Shown here: positions 10,684-21,800 of the stretch, piece by piece
How the letters are laid out: each line of letters opens with the position of its first letter
Numbering within the stretch: position 1 is the first letter of the stretch
From: Acanthococcus lagerstroemiae
Taxonomy: Eukaryota; Arthropoda; Insecta; Hemiptera; Eriococcidae
Assembly (NCBI GenBank): GCA_031841125.1
Contig: CM063111.1
Span: 34,174,955-34,238,954, forward strand
Reading direction: 5' to 3'
DNA length: 64,000 bases
The notes under the pieces: generated by a model
The model's input: only the letters and a program-made list of their open reading frames with translations
Database searches by the model: none
What the model was told of the DNA's origin: nothing
Program-made: the position numbers and the translations under genes

Positions 10684-11837
10684 CTAGACTTCAATCAACC
10701 GGTCGAACAGGAGGGGTTTAGAAAAGATTATTCCACGGTGGATCACATTCACACAATAAATCAAATATTAGAAAAAACCAAAGAACATGATATGAAAATA
10801 AGCTTGCTGTTTGTAGATTTCAACAAGGCCTTTGACTCCGGAGTCCATGCTAGCATGGCAGCAGCACTAACCAAACAGGGCGTCTCAAGAGAAATTACCC
10901 CAGCTATAAATAAGTTATACAAAAAATCTAAAGCTTACGTAAGATTGGATAAAAAAAGGTGAAATCTTTCCAATTCAAAGAGGGGTGAAACAAGGAAACC
11001 CTCTCTCTCCAAATATTGTTAACGCTATCTTGGAGAAAATTTTCAGAAAATTGGAATGCCGCGGACGGGGGCTAAATATAGGAGGGAAAATACTAAACAA
11101 TCTGAGGCTTGCGGACGATATTGCAATAATTGGTAAAAACGTAAACCAGCTGATCAAAATGGGAACCGTACCAAAAGACGAATGTGCCAAGGTGGGTTTC
11201 AGTATGAATGCGTCCAAAACCAAAATAATAACGAATTAACAATTATTGAAAAAGTAAAAGAATACAAATACCCGGACCAAAGTATATCCTTCGACGGGAG
11301 GGCATCAAAATAAATAAGCATCAGAATAGCAAACGCATGGCGAGCATTTTGGGTAAAAAAAAAAAAACAATTCTAAAAGTAAAATAGAACTTACGACTAA
11401 AATAAAAGTTTTGGAAATGTGGGTGATGCCGGTGCTGGGCTATGGGTGTCAAGACGTGGGCTTTGACCAGGAAGCTTACCTCTAAGCTTCAGAAAACCCA
11501 GTACGCAACGCTGAGAAGCATACTTAATATCAGCTTGAAAGACAAGATTAGTATCAATGAAATAAAAGATACAACAAAAATCAAAGATATCGGATATATT
11601 ATAAAATGGTTTAAATTTAAGTATGCAGGACATATGGCCAAGGGGGACAGAAACAAGTGGAACTCGTTGGCAACACAGTGGGTCCCACGGGACATGAACA
11701 GGAAGCGAGGGAGGCCACCCACAAGATGAATAGACGAGATTGTAAGATATATGGGCCCTCACTGGGCTAGTAATGCACTCGACAGGAAACTCTGGCAGAA
11801 TGCGACAGATGCCTATGCCCAAAGGTGGGCGGGATAG
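10684..11837 (+). pseudogene. LINE reverse transcriptase and C-terminal domain
   Basis: It reads EQEGFRKDYSTVDHIHTINQ (RT motif 1/2 entry), then LLFVDFNKAFDS (motif A with the catalytic D). After a frameshift near 10960 comes FPIQRGVKQGNPLSPNIVNA (QGxPLSP) and LRLADDIAIIG (motif C, with FADD changed to LADD). A poly-A slippage near 11360 is followed by MGVKTWALTRKLTSKLQK, LNISLKDKISINE, YAGHMAKGDRNKW and RKRGRPPTR. After one stop the frame continues to a terminal stop at 11835-11837. This is the typical RTE/craft C-terminal end. It is broken in several frames. Confidence 0.8.
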
Positions 11838-11939
11838 ACCATGGTTCACCTAAGTATAATACGAGTCATTACCCTATACAATTGTCTGTTCTAGGCAGTA
11901 AATAAAAAATAAACATATAAAATAAATAAAATTATTATT

Positions 11940-13130
11940 TACTTTGCGAGTTGCCATCATAATTTTGGTGGCGGAGACATATCTCCAGGGAAGAATACTG
12001 ATGTCGTTTCCCCTTGTGTTCATCAGGCTTTATCTGCCGGAATTTCCTCGCTCCTATGTACTTTTATTTCTTCTTTAAACCCCTTTACCAAGCCAAGGTA
12101 GCACACACAGAGAGGCTTTAATGGTCAAAATAACCTACGTGATCCTAGATTTCTTAAAATATTCCGCACACCTCAACTAAATGATACATCTGAGAGAAAA
12201 AAAATTCAACCAACCCCTTTCTCTCTCCCTTTTAGTCGCCAATACTGGACCCAAAAAGCGACGCATCCAATTTCTAACGTGCACTGCGATTTTCTTTCTA
12301 TTTTTTAGAAAAACGTGGATTGCTTCAAAAAATGTACAACCGCCCTTCTTATAGGTTCGTACGACTCATGTTAGATCTCGCTGCCAGTCTGTGGAATAAA
12401 AAAAACACGGTCGTAGTCTGCGACTATACGAGTTTTAATCTTCAATCTGCTTTTTGCTTCGCACGAAACAATTAAACTTTATTTACGTTGTTGTATCGTG
12501 TTCAATCGCCGTTGCAAAAGTGCTACTATTAGCATCGACAAGCCGATTATAAATAAATTAATTTTGTAAACAGCGAATGAAATAACGTGAAAGTGAGTTT
12601 ATCGATATGTAAGTAACTCGGTTCTACATAGTCGTTGTAACGCGATTACCTAATTAGAATACAGCAAATATAAACCTTGGTGAACTCCGAATTGTGATCG
12701 GAATTTCGTATTTTCTATAAAGCCCATATTTCATTTAGAAAATCGTGCGAAGGAGGCATGAGATAAGCGAACGAAAAGTCAGTATCGTATATTGAAAAAA
12801 AAAAAAAAAAAAAGTCACATGAAAACAGTGACAGATGCATAGAACAATATTGGAAAGGACAATTCAAAATGTGTAGGCCGCTTCTTCTTTCCTCATTCTA
12901 AGCACCTGGACCAATTTCTGCCCTCACAACTGAGTGGATGTATGAGAGGCAAATGCTATGAAGTTCGAACGATTTATTGATGTGGAAAATGAAATAATAA
13001 CTTTCAAAGTATGCTGTCTCATTTCAGCAACTCACTGGGTTCTCAATTAGACAATAATATTTGGAGAATTTTTAATGCAGTTCTGATTTTTTGTACCATT
13101 TACATTTTTCCCAAATCATGACTTCGGTTT
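11940..13130. other. No gene recognised
   Basis: Mixed AT-rich DNA with a CpG-containing patch (12330-12770), which could be host non-coding sequence. A poly-A run lies at about 12796-12813. No coding frame or TIR pair was found. Confidence 0.45.
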
Positions 13131-13139
13131 TTGAATCAT

Positions 13140-13770
13140 TTCCTATTGAAGACTCTTGAATTGATTTCATAATTTGGGAGACTCACCCAGACGGATTTTA
13201 GTACTACGTGATACTTTTTAAAAGTCATGTTCAAGATTTTTGAAAAAATGATCCTTTAAAATTCTTTAAAACATGTTTATGATTTGTTAATACTCTTTCC
13301 CACCACTTCAAACTATTCCAGGCGTGATCGAGACCTTTTAAGGATTCCTTGAGATTGAGACTCAACAATTTTCTTCCCGAACTGTTTTCTGTTCAAGACT
13401 CTTATAGACTAATGTTAGACTTTTGAAGACACAGCCCTACAGGTTTAGGACTCTCTAAGACTTTTAAGGTTTTTCTGAACGTGTTTAGGATGTTTCAAGA
13501 TTTGTTTAAGATTCGTCCAGATATATTTCAGACTACCTCTAAGGCAGGTCCAATCAAGTCTCTTCCAGAAATTCGTCCAACATTTTTTTTTTTTGGACTC
13601 TCCAGATAGGCTTAGGACTTTTTGAGACTCTTCAAGACAATATGCATAAGATTCATCAAGAAGTATTTCAAATCGAAACTTGATTGAGCTTTTTAAGACT
13701 ATTATGTGATTGAGACGTTTGAGATTCTTTCTGACTTGTTCGAGGCACCCTCATAACATCGTTTGGAAAA
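13140..13770. repeat. Degenerate short-motif repeat (AGACTCTT / AAGACTTTT)
   Basis: Variants of AGACTCTTNAAGACTTTT recur irregularly about every 20-40 bp, for example at 13149, 13411, 13424, 13458, 13613 and 13627. AAGATT and GTTTAAGATT phrases are interspersed. No period is fixed. It looks like an ancient minisatellite or a low-complexity expansion. Confidence 0.5.
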
Positions 13771-13825
13771 ATGTACTTGATAATAACAAGACTAAAAAGC
13801 GTTTACAACAAATTCCCAGTTTTCA

Positions 13826-13906
13826 AAAAAAAAATAATAATAATAATAATAAAAAAATAATAATAATAATAAAAAAATAATAATAATAATAATAAAAAAA
13901 TAATGG
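13826..13906. repeat. Interrupted (TAA)n microsatellite
   Basis: Runs of AATAATAAT are separated three times by A6-A7 blocks, giving a higher-order unit of about 20-25 bp. Confidence 0.9.
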
Positions 13907-14740
13907 AAAACGGAATTTTTGAACGTTATTTTCCTTACCAATCACAAGTCTTAGTCTCTTGGTTCCAAAAATGATGCCGCTGTCCTACTCACTGGAATTT
14001 CTCAATTTTTGTAACTTATGAAATTTTGAGATTTCGCTGTCTACAATATTAAACACAAGTAAGAGAAGTTTGAGAGAACAGACGCAGGTCACTGATCTTT
14101 CGAGTCGAAACTATCATTGACCTCCAGAGTAGAGTTTCCTAACCTGATTCAAAATTCTCAGAGGTCTTTGACCTGATTTTGTATCTGGTATCTGACTGTT
14201 CTGAAGAATAAAATAATAAAATTAGGTCTACCAGAAAAATATAGAGGGCATTTCAGAAGTCTGAATAATTAGCATACTTAATATGTTACTTCAGAAGAGT
14301 AATGAGCATAAGTAATTAATAAAATAGTTGAAGAGGTAATTTGCATAATAACTGGCACAAAGCTAGGCGATGATTAGAATAGCAAGGTCAATGACCCTAT
14401 TATCAGAAAAGTTTACCCAACTTGGACAGGTTTATGAGCTTTAGTAAGTCAAATACCTTGCTAGCGTAGATTACACTACAGACTTATGGTTAGGTTAAAG
14501 GAATTGGGGTCATGATGTCATCCGTAGGACTATGAAGCTATAACCTTTCTCGAATGTGACCACCCCAAAGTTCAATGAACTCCTTCTAAGGGTAGGATAC
14601 AAATATATACACAAGCAGTCAGTTAATCAACATAAGATCAATGAACATAACCCCGGAAGTAAATGAACTGAAAAAGTGAATGACCTTGAACTATTAATTA
14701 AAGGCAGGTTGTAGGTATAATACACACATCACCACAGAAA

Positions 14741-14830
14741 AGACAGGTTCAATTTTTTAAAATCTTGTTCGTGCTGGAATTAGAACCCGCGACTCTGGCA
14801 TTCCAGTCCTGTACCTAACATAGCCGACTA
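14741..14830 (-). mobile_element. tRNA-derived SINE head fragment
   Basis: On the minus strand a tRNA-like order is readable: an A-box-like TAGTCGGCTATGTTAGG, an anticodon-arm-like CTGG/CCAG stem and a B-box-like GGGTTCTAATTCC. It runs into an A-rich tail (TTTTAAAAAATTG). The stems are imperfect and the boxes carry insertions, so it is a decayed SINE and not a tRNA gene. It abuts the target duplication of the MITE at 14847. Confidence 0.5.
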
Positions 14831-14846
14831 TAACCTTCCTTTAATG

Positions 14847-15050
14847 CAGGGACGTACCAAAGAGTTTTCTTGGGAGGAGGAGGGGGGGGGGGTGAAAGTC
14901 CCAACTGATTCAACTCAAAATTCCCAAGTAGCAAAGCAGAAAAAAAAACTTTCGATTTGTTGGATCTTTCTAACTCTACCGAATTTCTCAACTTCGGCTG
15001 ACTGAAATGGTAAATTTTCCCAACTACTGAGTAAAAAATTTCGTACACTG
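14847..15050. mobile_element. hAT MITE, TSD CTTTAATG
   Basis: Starts CAGGGACGTACC and ends CGTACACTG. It is flanked by a perfect 8-bp duplication CTTTAATG (14839-14846 and 15051-15058), the hAT signature. The interior carries an A-run phrase beginning TCAACTCAAAATTCCC and AATGGTAAATTTTCCC, shared with the larger copy at 55942-56292. No coding. Confidence 0.88.
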
Positions 15051-15153
15051 CTTTAATGTGACCACACCAGAGTTTAGTAAGCTCCTTCTTAAATAAGGTT
15101 ACAAATACATACACAACAACAAAAAGATAGTTTCAAAAGAAGCAGCAGAAAGT

Positions 15154-16145
15154 CAGTAGCGTAACTAGAAAAAAATTCTTGGGTAGGGCAACGTAGTCCA
15201 TACCAAGGAGCTGAAAAAAAAACTGGGCCTTCCTCCTCACACAAAATCTTACCAATCTTCATGATGCTGAATTTGAGATACTGAACAAATGAAATATGAT
15301 GAACTGTGAAATGTAATAAAAAATTACTTTATTGCAAAATAATTCGCCGATTACAATGATCATCTGCTTATCGAAATTAATATTTTTTTATACATATATG
15401 TTTTTCCACTCATACATGGAAAACTGCACTCGCAAGGTGCACTTGTAAAAGCAATAGTTACAAGAATAACTGTTATTTTGAAAGCTTCTTTAAAACCGAG
15501 TTTATATTCGTTCGACATACTAACGAGTGACATTAAATTTGAAATTTTATTTCATTTTTACATTTCTTCACATGATTTGATAACATTTTTTCAGAATGCA
15601 GAATTATATGATTTTAAAATTTCAAAATCAAAATGATAAATATTTGACTGACACTTCCATTTTATCAAAATTAAAATAGATAACATTATTTGTTGAATGT
15701 GAGTAACTGATAGCAGAAATAATATCAGAATTATCTGTAAAACGACGATTTCATTTAGATATTATGTGATCAATAATAGGGTAAAAAACTTTGATCCTGT
15801 AATCTTCTGACGTTGCAATCATTTCATTTTCTACAGAATAATTCTCCATTATTATAAAATTCTTATATTTTGAAGGAATTTTAAAAATACGTTTAGTGGT
15901 CTTTTTTTCTAGTTACTTTAATATTAAATTCATCATAAATTTTCGAGCATTCATCAAAGATCGAATTAAAATAAGAATCTGTTTTAGTAAAATATTATCA
16001 AAATCGTTTCAAAACAAAATTATCTCGTATATTTATCACACTCTTTTCTGTTTTCCTAAGGTTTAGGGAGGATTTGGTATTTTAAATTTTTGGATGGACC
16101 ACGGGTGGGCCAGGCCCACCGGGCTACCTTCTAGTTACGTCACTG
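15154..16145. mobile_element. Non-autonomous hAT element, TSD CAGAAAGT
   Basis: The ends are CAGTAGCGTAACTAGAA and the complement of CAGTGACGTAACTAGAA (17-bp TIRs, 2 mismatches). They lie between perfect 8-bp duplications CAGAAAGT (15146-15153 and 16146-16153). The 992-bp interior is AT-rich with no transposase. The right end has GGTGGGCCAGGCCCACC. The insertion split the repeat array around it. Confidence 0.92.
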
Positions 16146-16365
16146 CAGAAAGTCAATGAACTTTACTCTGAAGGTGAATAACCATGAACTGTCAATTGAA
16201 ATTAGGTTTAAAAATACATAAACAACTAAGCAAGATAGTTAGTTTCAAAACGCTCAGTTGCCTGATACAAAATCAGGTCAATGACCTTCGAGACTTTCTA
16301 ATCAGTTGAATGAACTTTTGCTGTAGGTAAATGACAGTTTCGTCTCAAATGGTCAATGGCCTGCA

Positions 16366-17685
16366 TCCATTCTTTCAAAATCCTAGTAGGTATTCGTGTT
16401 TAATATACGTGTAGTAAGTGACAAGCTCTCAAAACTTCAGAAGTTCAGAAAACTTCCAGTGAGTAGAACAATAGCACCCTTTCGGAGACCAAGAGATAAG
16501 ATCTGTGATTAATAAGGATGATAACGTGCGGGGTCTTCTGTTTTTTATGATTTTTTCTTTCAGATGTGAATTTGACATAAACACTTCGTAGTCTTGTTAT
16601 TAGTAAGTACATTTTCCAAAATAATTCGTGTGTCGCGAAATTATACTCCACGCCATACGAGCGATCCATGTGTCGTACTCGAGACGCCGCTACTCACTTG
16701 GCAGCCAGTGTCAGAGGCACAATTCCAGAAATAATCAGAAGAAGAATAATCAGGAAATTATGTTCAGTCGTTCAAGTTTGACCGCAATTCGACTCAAATA
16801 CACAAGGAGACTGTTTGCGTTCAACGTCGAATAAATCACCGACCTTTCGTTTCAATTATCGATAATACCCGGCCGAATTCGCATATCAACATTCGGCAAC
16901 TCACCCCCTTTATTTTGCTCACACCCTGGTGCCTGGTCCGTGTCGGGGTAACGCGGCCAACACCTCCGCATTCACGGTAACACGCAATCCGGACAAACAA
17001 TCGAATTAACGAATTAACGTAATAACTGAAAGTGACGTGAATTTTTCTTCTATATTTTAAAATAAGAGCGGGAACCGGACTTCTGGAACCCCGGAGCGAT
17101 AATAGGTTTTTCAGTGCGCACCATTTGACCTCCTGCTATTCAGCCACGCGCGACAACGACTACTCTTGTTACCACGGTGCCGCGATGATTCCGCTCCGGG
17201 CTGCCGGCCAGACAAATAGCTCCGAATTTCCGCAATTTTCTGGGCAGGCTTGCGTTCTATCGAGTTAGTAAATCTCGCAAACCCGGCGAGCTTTTTTCAC
17301 GGACGAAGAATTTGTTCGAACGCGAGACCCGGACAGTAATAATTAAACGTGTCGTCTGTGTCGACGACGATGAAGTCATAATTCGAGCATACGGAAGAGG
17401 ACAGAGAGATCATAGTATATGAATGCAAGCCTTGTTGTTATAATGATTTATCGGTATACGCGTCTGGCGTGCTCGGAACAAGTACCAAGATATAATTAGA
17501 TTATAATTGCACGGTTTTAGGGAAGCGTAGCACGAACATTGTCCATTCTATCATTTTTAGCAGGAACATACCCGCAGCAGGTAACGTTTACGCAAAACAA
17601 ATTCAGAACATACAAAAAATTAAAAAAGAAAAATCAGAACGACCGATACCAAAATGCTCAGCTTAGGGTAAAACTGATGCCACAA
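16366..17685. other. No confident gene; CpG-rich non-coding block
   Basis: 16860-17400 is distinctly richer in GC and CpG than its surroundings, with the compact look of a promoter, 5'UTR or conserved non-coding block. No long frame with natural protein composition was found. An acceptor-like TTTTTCAG lies at about 17115, but no exon could be closed. Confidence 0.4.
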
Positions 17686-17689
17686 ACGA

Positions 17690-17885
17690 ATCCAGCGACG
17701 TTAGAAACCTAGTACTTGATATACATACTGCATTTTACCTCAACTTGCCCCTCCCCCTCCACCGGTACCATAATTTTCAACATAAGGAAAACCAAGCTGA
17801 GGTCAAAAAGGAACTCAACGACTCTAAAAACCTAGTATTTGATATCCATATAGCATTTTACCTAACCTCTCCCCCCTTGATGTAA
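17690..17885. repeat. Two tandem units with a 120-bp period
   Basis: GTTAGAAACCTAGTACTTGA at 17700 and its variant CTCTAAAAACCTAGTATTTG at 17820 begin corresponding units. Both continue with ATAYGCATTTTACCT and a C-rich patch (CCCCTCCCCC / CTCCCCCC). The spacing is exactly 120 bp. Confidence 0.75.
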
Positions 17886-17940
17886 CAATTTTGAATTTTT
17901 AACCATACCAATAGATCAAAATCAAATTCTGTGAACTTAC

Positions 17941-19117
17941 CCGTGAAATACTGCCAATGTAGAACGAAGCGTCAACGTTGGTGACATCATTTTCCCCCAC
18001 TTTTTTCTGAGTTCTTGTATCCAAATACATACTCTGAAACACATTGTACTCTTATTAAACGCAATCATATACGCAAATAATGACAAGAACTTAATTTATA
18101 CAAAAATTATTCAGCCTAAACCATTAGTAGAGCAGACACTTCAATGTAAATTTCGACTATACAATTGTGTTTAGTTTTGTACACTTACACTGATACTACA
18201 ATGTTGACAGTAATGTCGATACTTATCGACTATATGAAAATTTGTCGACATCTACTGAACGCATGTCAATCCTCTCTAAATACTATACAATGTTTATAGT
18301 ATGTAGATATTTGTTGAATAAAATGTCAACTGCGTTTTACATTCACTGAATACTTGTTCATAATTTTGTCCACCGGAATGTATACTACACAGTCAGCAGT
18401 AAACAGAGCATTGACATTTGTATGTGCGCTGCACACATGTATACTAAATGGGTACTAAAAATATCCTGGATATCAATACTGACATTCGAGTTGACATCAA
18501 TGAAAAAAATACTAATTTCACCTACCTTTACATCACAGTGGGGAGGCACATTGCCCATCTCTACGTCTTCATAACTCGTAATAATTCCATTTAACTTAGT
18601 AGAATTTATATCATGAACAGGAAGCCGATACTCAGTTTCCTCAACAGTGATTTCTTCTTGAACTGTATAGATTTTACTTCTTCACCACTATTGGACTTCT
18701 CCTGATCATATTCCTGCGATGGTATTTCCTCATCCGAACTTGAGGCATATACGTGTTACATGGCTCTCATGCTTCGTTAGACCCAAACAATGCAGGGTAC
18801 TAATCTCCGGAAGTGCGTCTATAAATATACAATGCATAAGCATTATCAATAATTGCAGGTGAAGTATGCATTAACACATGTGATAAGGAATCATCTTACC
18901 TTTGTGAACTCGGTTCTGTTCTGCTAATTCTGGAGCATCTCCAGCCGAAGTTGAAGCAACAGCATCCACGATACTTACAATGAGAATTATTTTTCTAGGT
19001 AACATTATGCTCAATACTTGTCTCTACGTCACTAATGCGTAATAATACACTCTGGTTTCTCTGCTGATCTTACCTGCATTTATTTGAGCTAATTCGAATA
19101 CTTTCTTACTCCGATTC
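17941..19117 (-). pseudogene. Spliced coding fragment of unknown family
   Basis: On the minus strand, exon 18526-18818 ends with the acidic sequence TVQEEITVEETEYRLP, then SYEDVEMGNVPPHCDVK, then the donor AAG|GTAGGT. It joins in phase 0 to exon 17941-18033, bounded by TTTCAG and GTAAGT, which reads SMYLDTRTQKKVGENDV and continues to FYIGSISR. Two further candidate exons lie upstream: 18900 to about 18985 (VDAVASTSAGDAPELAEQNR) and 19074-19117 (NRSKKVFELAQINA), each followed by GTAAGA. Exon 18526-18818 needs frame changes near 18735 and 18680, so it is decayed or I have misplaced a splice site. I do not recognise the family. A transposon-encoded gene or a host pseudogene are both possible. 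Confidence 0.45.
18100..18520. repeat. TTGACAT-rich intronic stretch
   Basis: TTGACA/TGTCAA and GTCGAC-like hexamers occur about ten times in both orientations (18202, 18213, 18242, 18266, 18327, 18412, 18479, 18491 and others), inside the interval between the two in-phase exons. No TIR pair was found. Confidence 0.35.
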
Positions 19118-19119
19118 CT

Positions 19120-20083
19120 ATGAATAGTAATGTAGATTTCAAATTTCAATACGGTAACCAAATAAAACAATAATTATCAATGCCGGTAACCTAACAACCA
19201 CAGGCTGTACAAGGGCTCTACATACTCTATGGGGATAAAAGGGAAAAGACAGTCGCCATTTTCTTTCCAGTTCTGTCGAGAGAAAATTAAGGTGCTATAG
19301 TGCTATAGTACAAAAGGTATAACAACTGAATAACTGATAACAGGGTGACAAATTCCTTATCATGTGTGATGGTGAACTAAGGGAATTGTTTCTTTTGAGC
19401 ATCAAATTTCACATTAATTAGTAATAAAATTGTATATGTATTTACATAAAGCTGTGCTTTATAAATGACAGGGTTTACCAGCAGTAATTGTTCAGTTTGT
19501 TTGAATTTTGAATGATGGGTTTAAGTTGTATTGTTCCCCAAAAGATGATAGAATGAGATGTATTTGGCTCCAAAAATGAAAATATTGAACTCCTTATAGG
19601 AGTGACTGTCTTTGTAAAGTAAATTGTACATAGTTTATCAAATTCAATATACATTTCCAAATGTAGGTGGAGGTTTTCGTTTTCTGTGATCCAGCAACAA
19701 TTCACATAAATGCAGAATGCACGAAGAATCATTGTGTCCTTCCCCACCTTCCCCAACAACAGTAGTGAACTAGTGATAAGGATCAGTAGTAGACAGTATA
19801 GCCCTGAATAAGAAAAAGCTACTTAGTGTCAAAAATGAGTTTTTTTTTTTATACATGCTTAAACAGCGTCTTATTTCTCATTTGTAACCACTTTTCAGTG
19901 CAAGAAGTGAAACTTTTGAAGATTTGAACCGACAATGGAGTGCATAAACAATATGCTTAAAAAGTAAAAAAGTATAGGTAGTAAAGACATTCATTTTGGC
20001 TCTAGAGCTAAAATGGACATGATAAGCTTAGCCATTAACCTCAGCTTTAAGCCAAAGAATTTTATAATTATTACTCCTATAAA
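19120..20083. other. No confident gene
   Basis: A 94-codon minus frame at 19475-19759 has no recognisable motif. The phrase ATAAGAAAAAGCT (19806) recurs at 20957 on the other side of the hAT element, perhaps marking a larger repeat. Confidence 0.4.
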
Positions 20084-20772
20084 CCAATGTTTGGAACCGA
20101 TTCAATTTTTCATTTTGATCGGTTTCGGGCTTTGTAGCTTCCATTTAGGTTGGTTTTGGTTCGGAACTTCCATTTAATTTCTCAATAGGTTTTGGTTTCG
20201 GTCATGAGACCAATTTAAAATACTGAAAGCGTCTTATTTTGGTCTTTCATTGCTGAGCCGGTTTTGGTTATGGTCTTCACTTCACATAATGAATTGGTTT
20301 CAGTCGGGCTCAAAAGATCTTTCTCAAACAAAATAAAAATCTCATCATTTCTATAGTCAAATCAACCATAATTGGAAACCAACCATAAGATATGAACTGT
20401 AGCATCAACTTACTTGGGAATGGGCATTAGCAGGTTGAATTATTCTGTAGATCAGTTCAAATATCTAACTCTTTTACTAGGTCGGCAACAAAGAAGTACA
20501 AATAACAGAAAACCGCATTGACCAAAGACCGATTGGGAGCTTTTCATGTAATTGGTTAACAGTCTTGACGCAGATATGAGCAGTCGGTTTTGGTTTCAGT
20601 TAAACCTACATTTCAAACATTTGGTTTGTGTTTTGGTTAATGACCAGTTGAGTTTAAGGTTTTAGGTCTTAATTTGGTCTTTTGCACATTAAAGGGTTTT
20701 GGTTTTGGTCTCATGAAACTGTTAAATTTGAATGGGTTCCGGATTTGGTTTCGGTTCTGGTTCCAAACACTG
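20084..20772. mobile_element. Non-autonomous hAT element, TSD CTATAAAC
   Basis: Ends CAATGTTTGGAACC and GGTTCCAAACACTG are inverted. Flanks are a perfect 8-bp duplication CTATAAAC (20076-20083 and 20773-20780). The 689-bp interior is full of GGTTTTGGTTTCGGT variants in one strand and almost nothing else. This gives a G/T-biased, presumably slippage-expanded body with no coding. Confidence 0.9.
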
Positions 20773-21274
20773 CTATAAACTGCTTTTTGAGCGTGTATTG
20801 AAATTGATATAGTTTGAAACTCTTGCAAAAAGTGCATTATTCGTCGGTGCAATTTGCATTACTCGGGTTGCTTGTGCTGCAAAAAACTTTGTACTTGTCA
20901 TAAATGACGTGCTTCTTGCACATGTTGCAAAATATACTATTTTAGATAATAACCTCGGATAAGAAAAAGCTCCTTATTGTCAGATTATCACAAGATCAAA
21001 TTCAGCATTTTTGCAGGTCCAGGTAGATATGTAAGTAGATGTACCTTCACATGAGAACAATATGACACTCCAAAAATCATTTTTAGAACTGGACAGAAGT
21101 CCCAAAATAGGCCCATACTTGCTGAGAACAAGCTACATACAGTTTCTTTTCTCTGTTTAACAATAATCTCAACCAACACAACAAGAGATGCTGAATTAGA
21201 AAGGAGCTATGGTGCAATATGTAAATCATTTTTATTACCATAAAAGAAAGTGTTATAGTGTTTGAATGATATAC

Positions 21275-21410
21275 ACATAACACCTTCATTCTCCTTTCAC
21301 TGAATGTGTGAAGGTGTTATGTCGTTTAAGAGATGTACGTTAACACCTTCATATGCTCCTTCCATTTCATCCATGAAGAGGGTTATATATGTGACCATAA
21401 CACCTTCTTC
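21275..21410. repeat. Clustered AACACCTTCA motifs
   Basis: ATAACACCTTCATT, its complement GTGAAGGTGTTATG, TTAACACCTTCATA and ATAACACCTTCTTC follow within 135 bp. The first two form a hairpin. Confidence 0.6.
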
Positions 21411-21758
21411 TACATCTTGCTTGTAAACTGAGGGGGAACATAACATCTTTTGCTGTTGATACCTCAGTGGGAAACAGGATTCTCAGCACTGGGCGTTCAC
21501 ATATATGATGCATCGTGACTTAAAACACAACTTCATGCGCAGCAAAAAATCGATTTTTGTGAAAATTCACCAAAAATATAGTAGGCATCTAGATTCGCCA
21601 TCATAAACTTAAACTGGCCATCTTTCTGCTGCTTTCTTCGTTTAGTTCGCCCATTTTCTTAATTATTTTTCTCATGCACCTGTAATGGCCCCTTTATCTT
21701 CTTATGTAAATCCGACTATGTAGTTACTGATATTCCGAATAGGGACTATGAGTAAATG

Positions 21759-21800
21759 CAGTGGCGTAGTCAAGGGGGGAAGGTCGAGCCCCTTACGGTT
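21759..21800. repeat. hAT MITE left-end fragment
   Basis: CAGTGGCGTAGTCAAGGGGG is the standard start of a hAT MITE, but I find no matching right end or duplication, so it is probably truncated. Confidence 0.4.

Larger units (their letters stand above)
7860..11930 (+). mobile_element. Decayed full-length-like LINE (RTE-type with ORF1)
   Basis: In order: an apparent 5' untranslated stretch, ORF1 (8252-8937), APE endonuclease (9486-10210), a foreign segment (10215-10680), RT and C-terminal domain (10684-11837), and a 3' tail of TAAATAAAAAATAAAC type ending near 11930. Limits are estimated from domain content, because no target-site duplication was found. Numerous frameshifts and stops show it is inactive. 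Its C-terminal domain (WAGH-like YAGHMAKGDRNKW, RGRPPTR) relates it to the smaller pair at 2.9-4.35 kb, but it is not the same copy. Confidence 0.75.
14086..16362. repeat. Diverged repeat array with IR-1 AGGTCA-n-TGACCT sites
   Basis: Thirteen 13-mers resembling AGGTCANTGACCT are visible at 14086, 14111, 14162, 14385, 14569, 14635, 14657, 14674, 16150, 16275, 16304, 16325 and 16350. The copies at 16275 (AGGTCAATGACCT) and 14569 (AGTTCAATGAACT) are perfect palindromes around one base. Longer phrases also recur (AATGTGACCAC...CTCCTTCT at 14554 and 15055; ACAAATACATACACAAC at about 14600, 15100 and 16206), so this is an old duplicated block of a few hundred bp. It has been split by a MITE (14847-15050) and a hAT element (15154-16145). 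The motif equals the consensus response element of EcR/USP-type nuclear receptors; function is inference. Confidence 0.6.
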
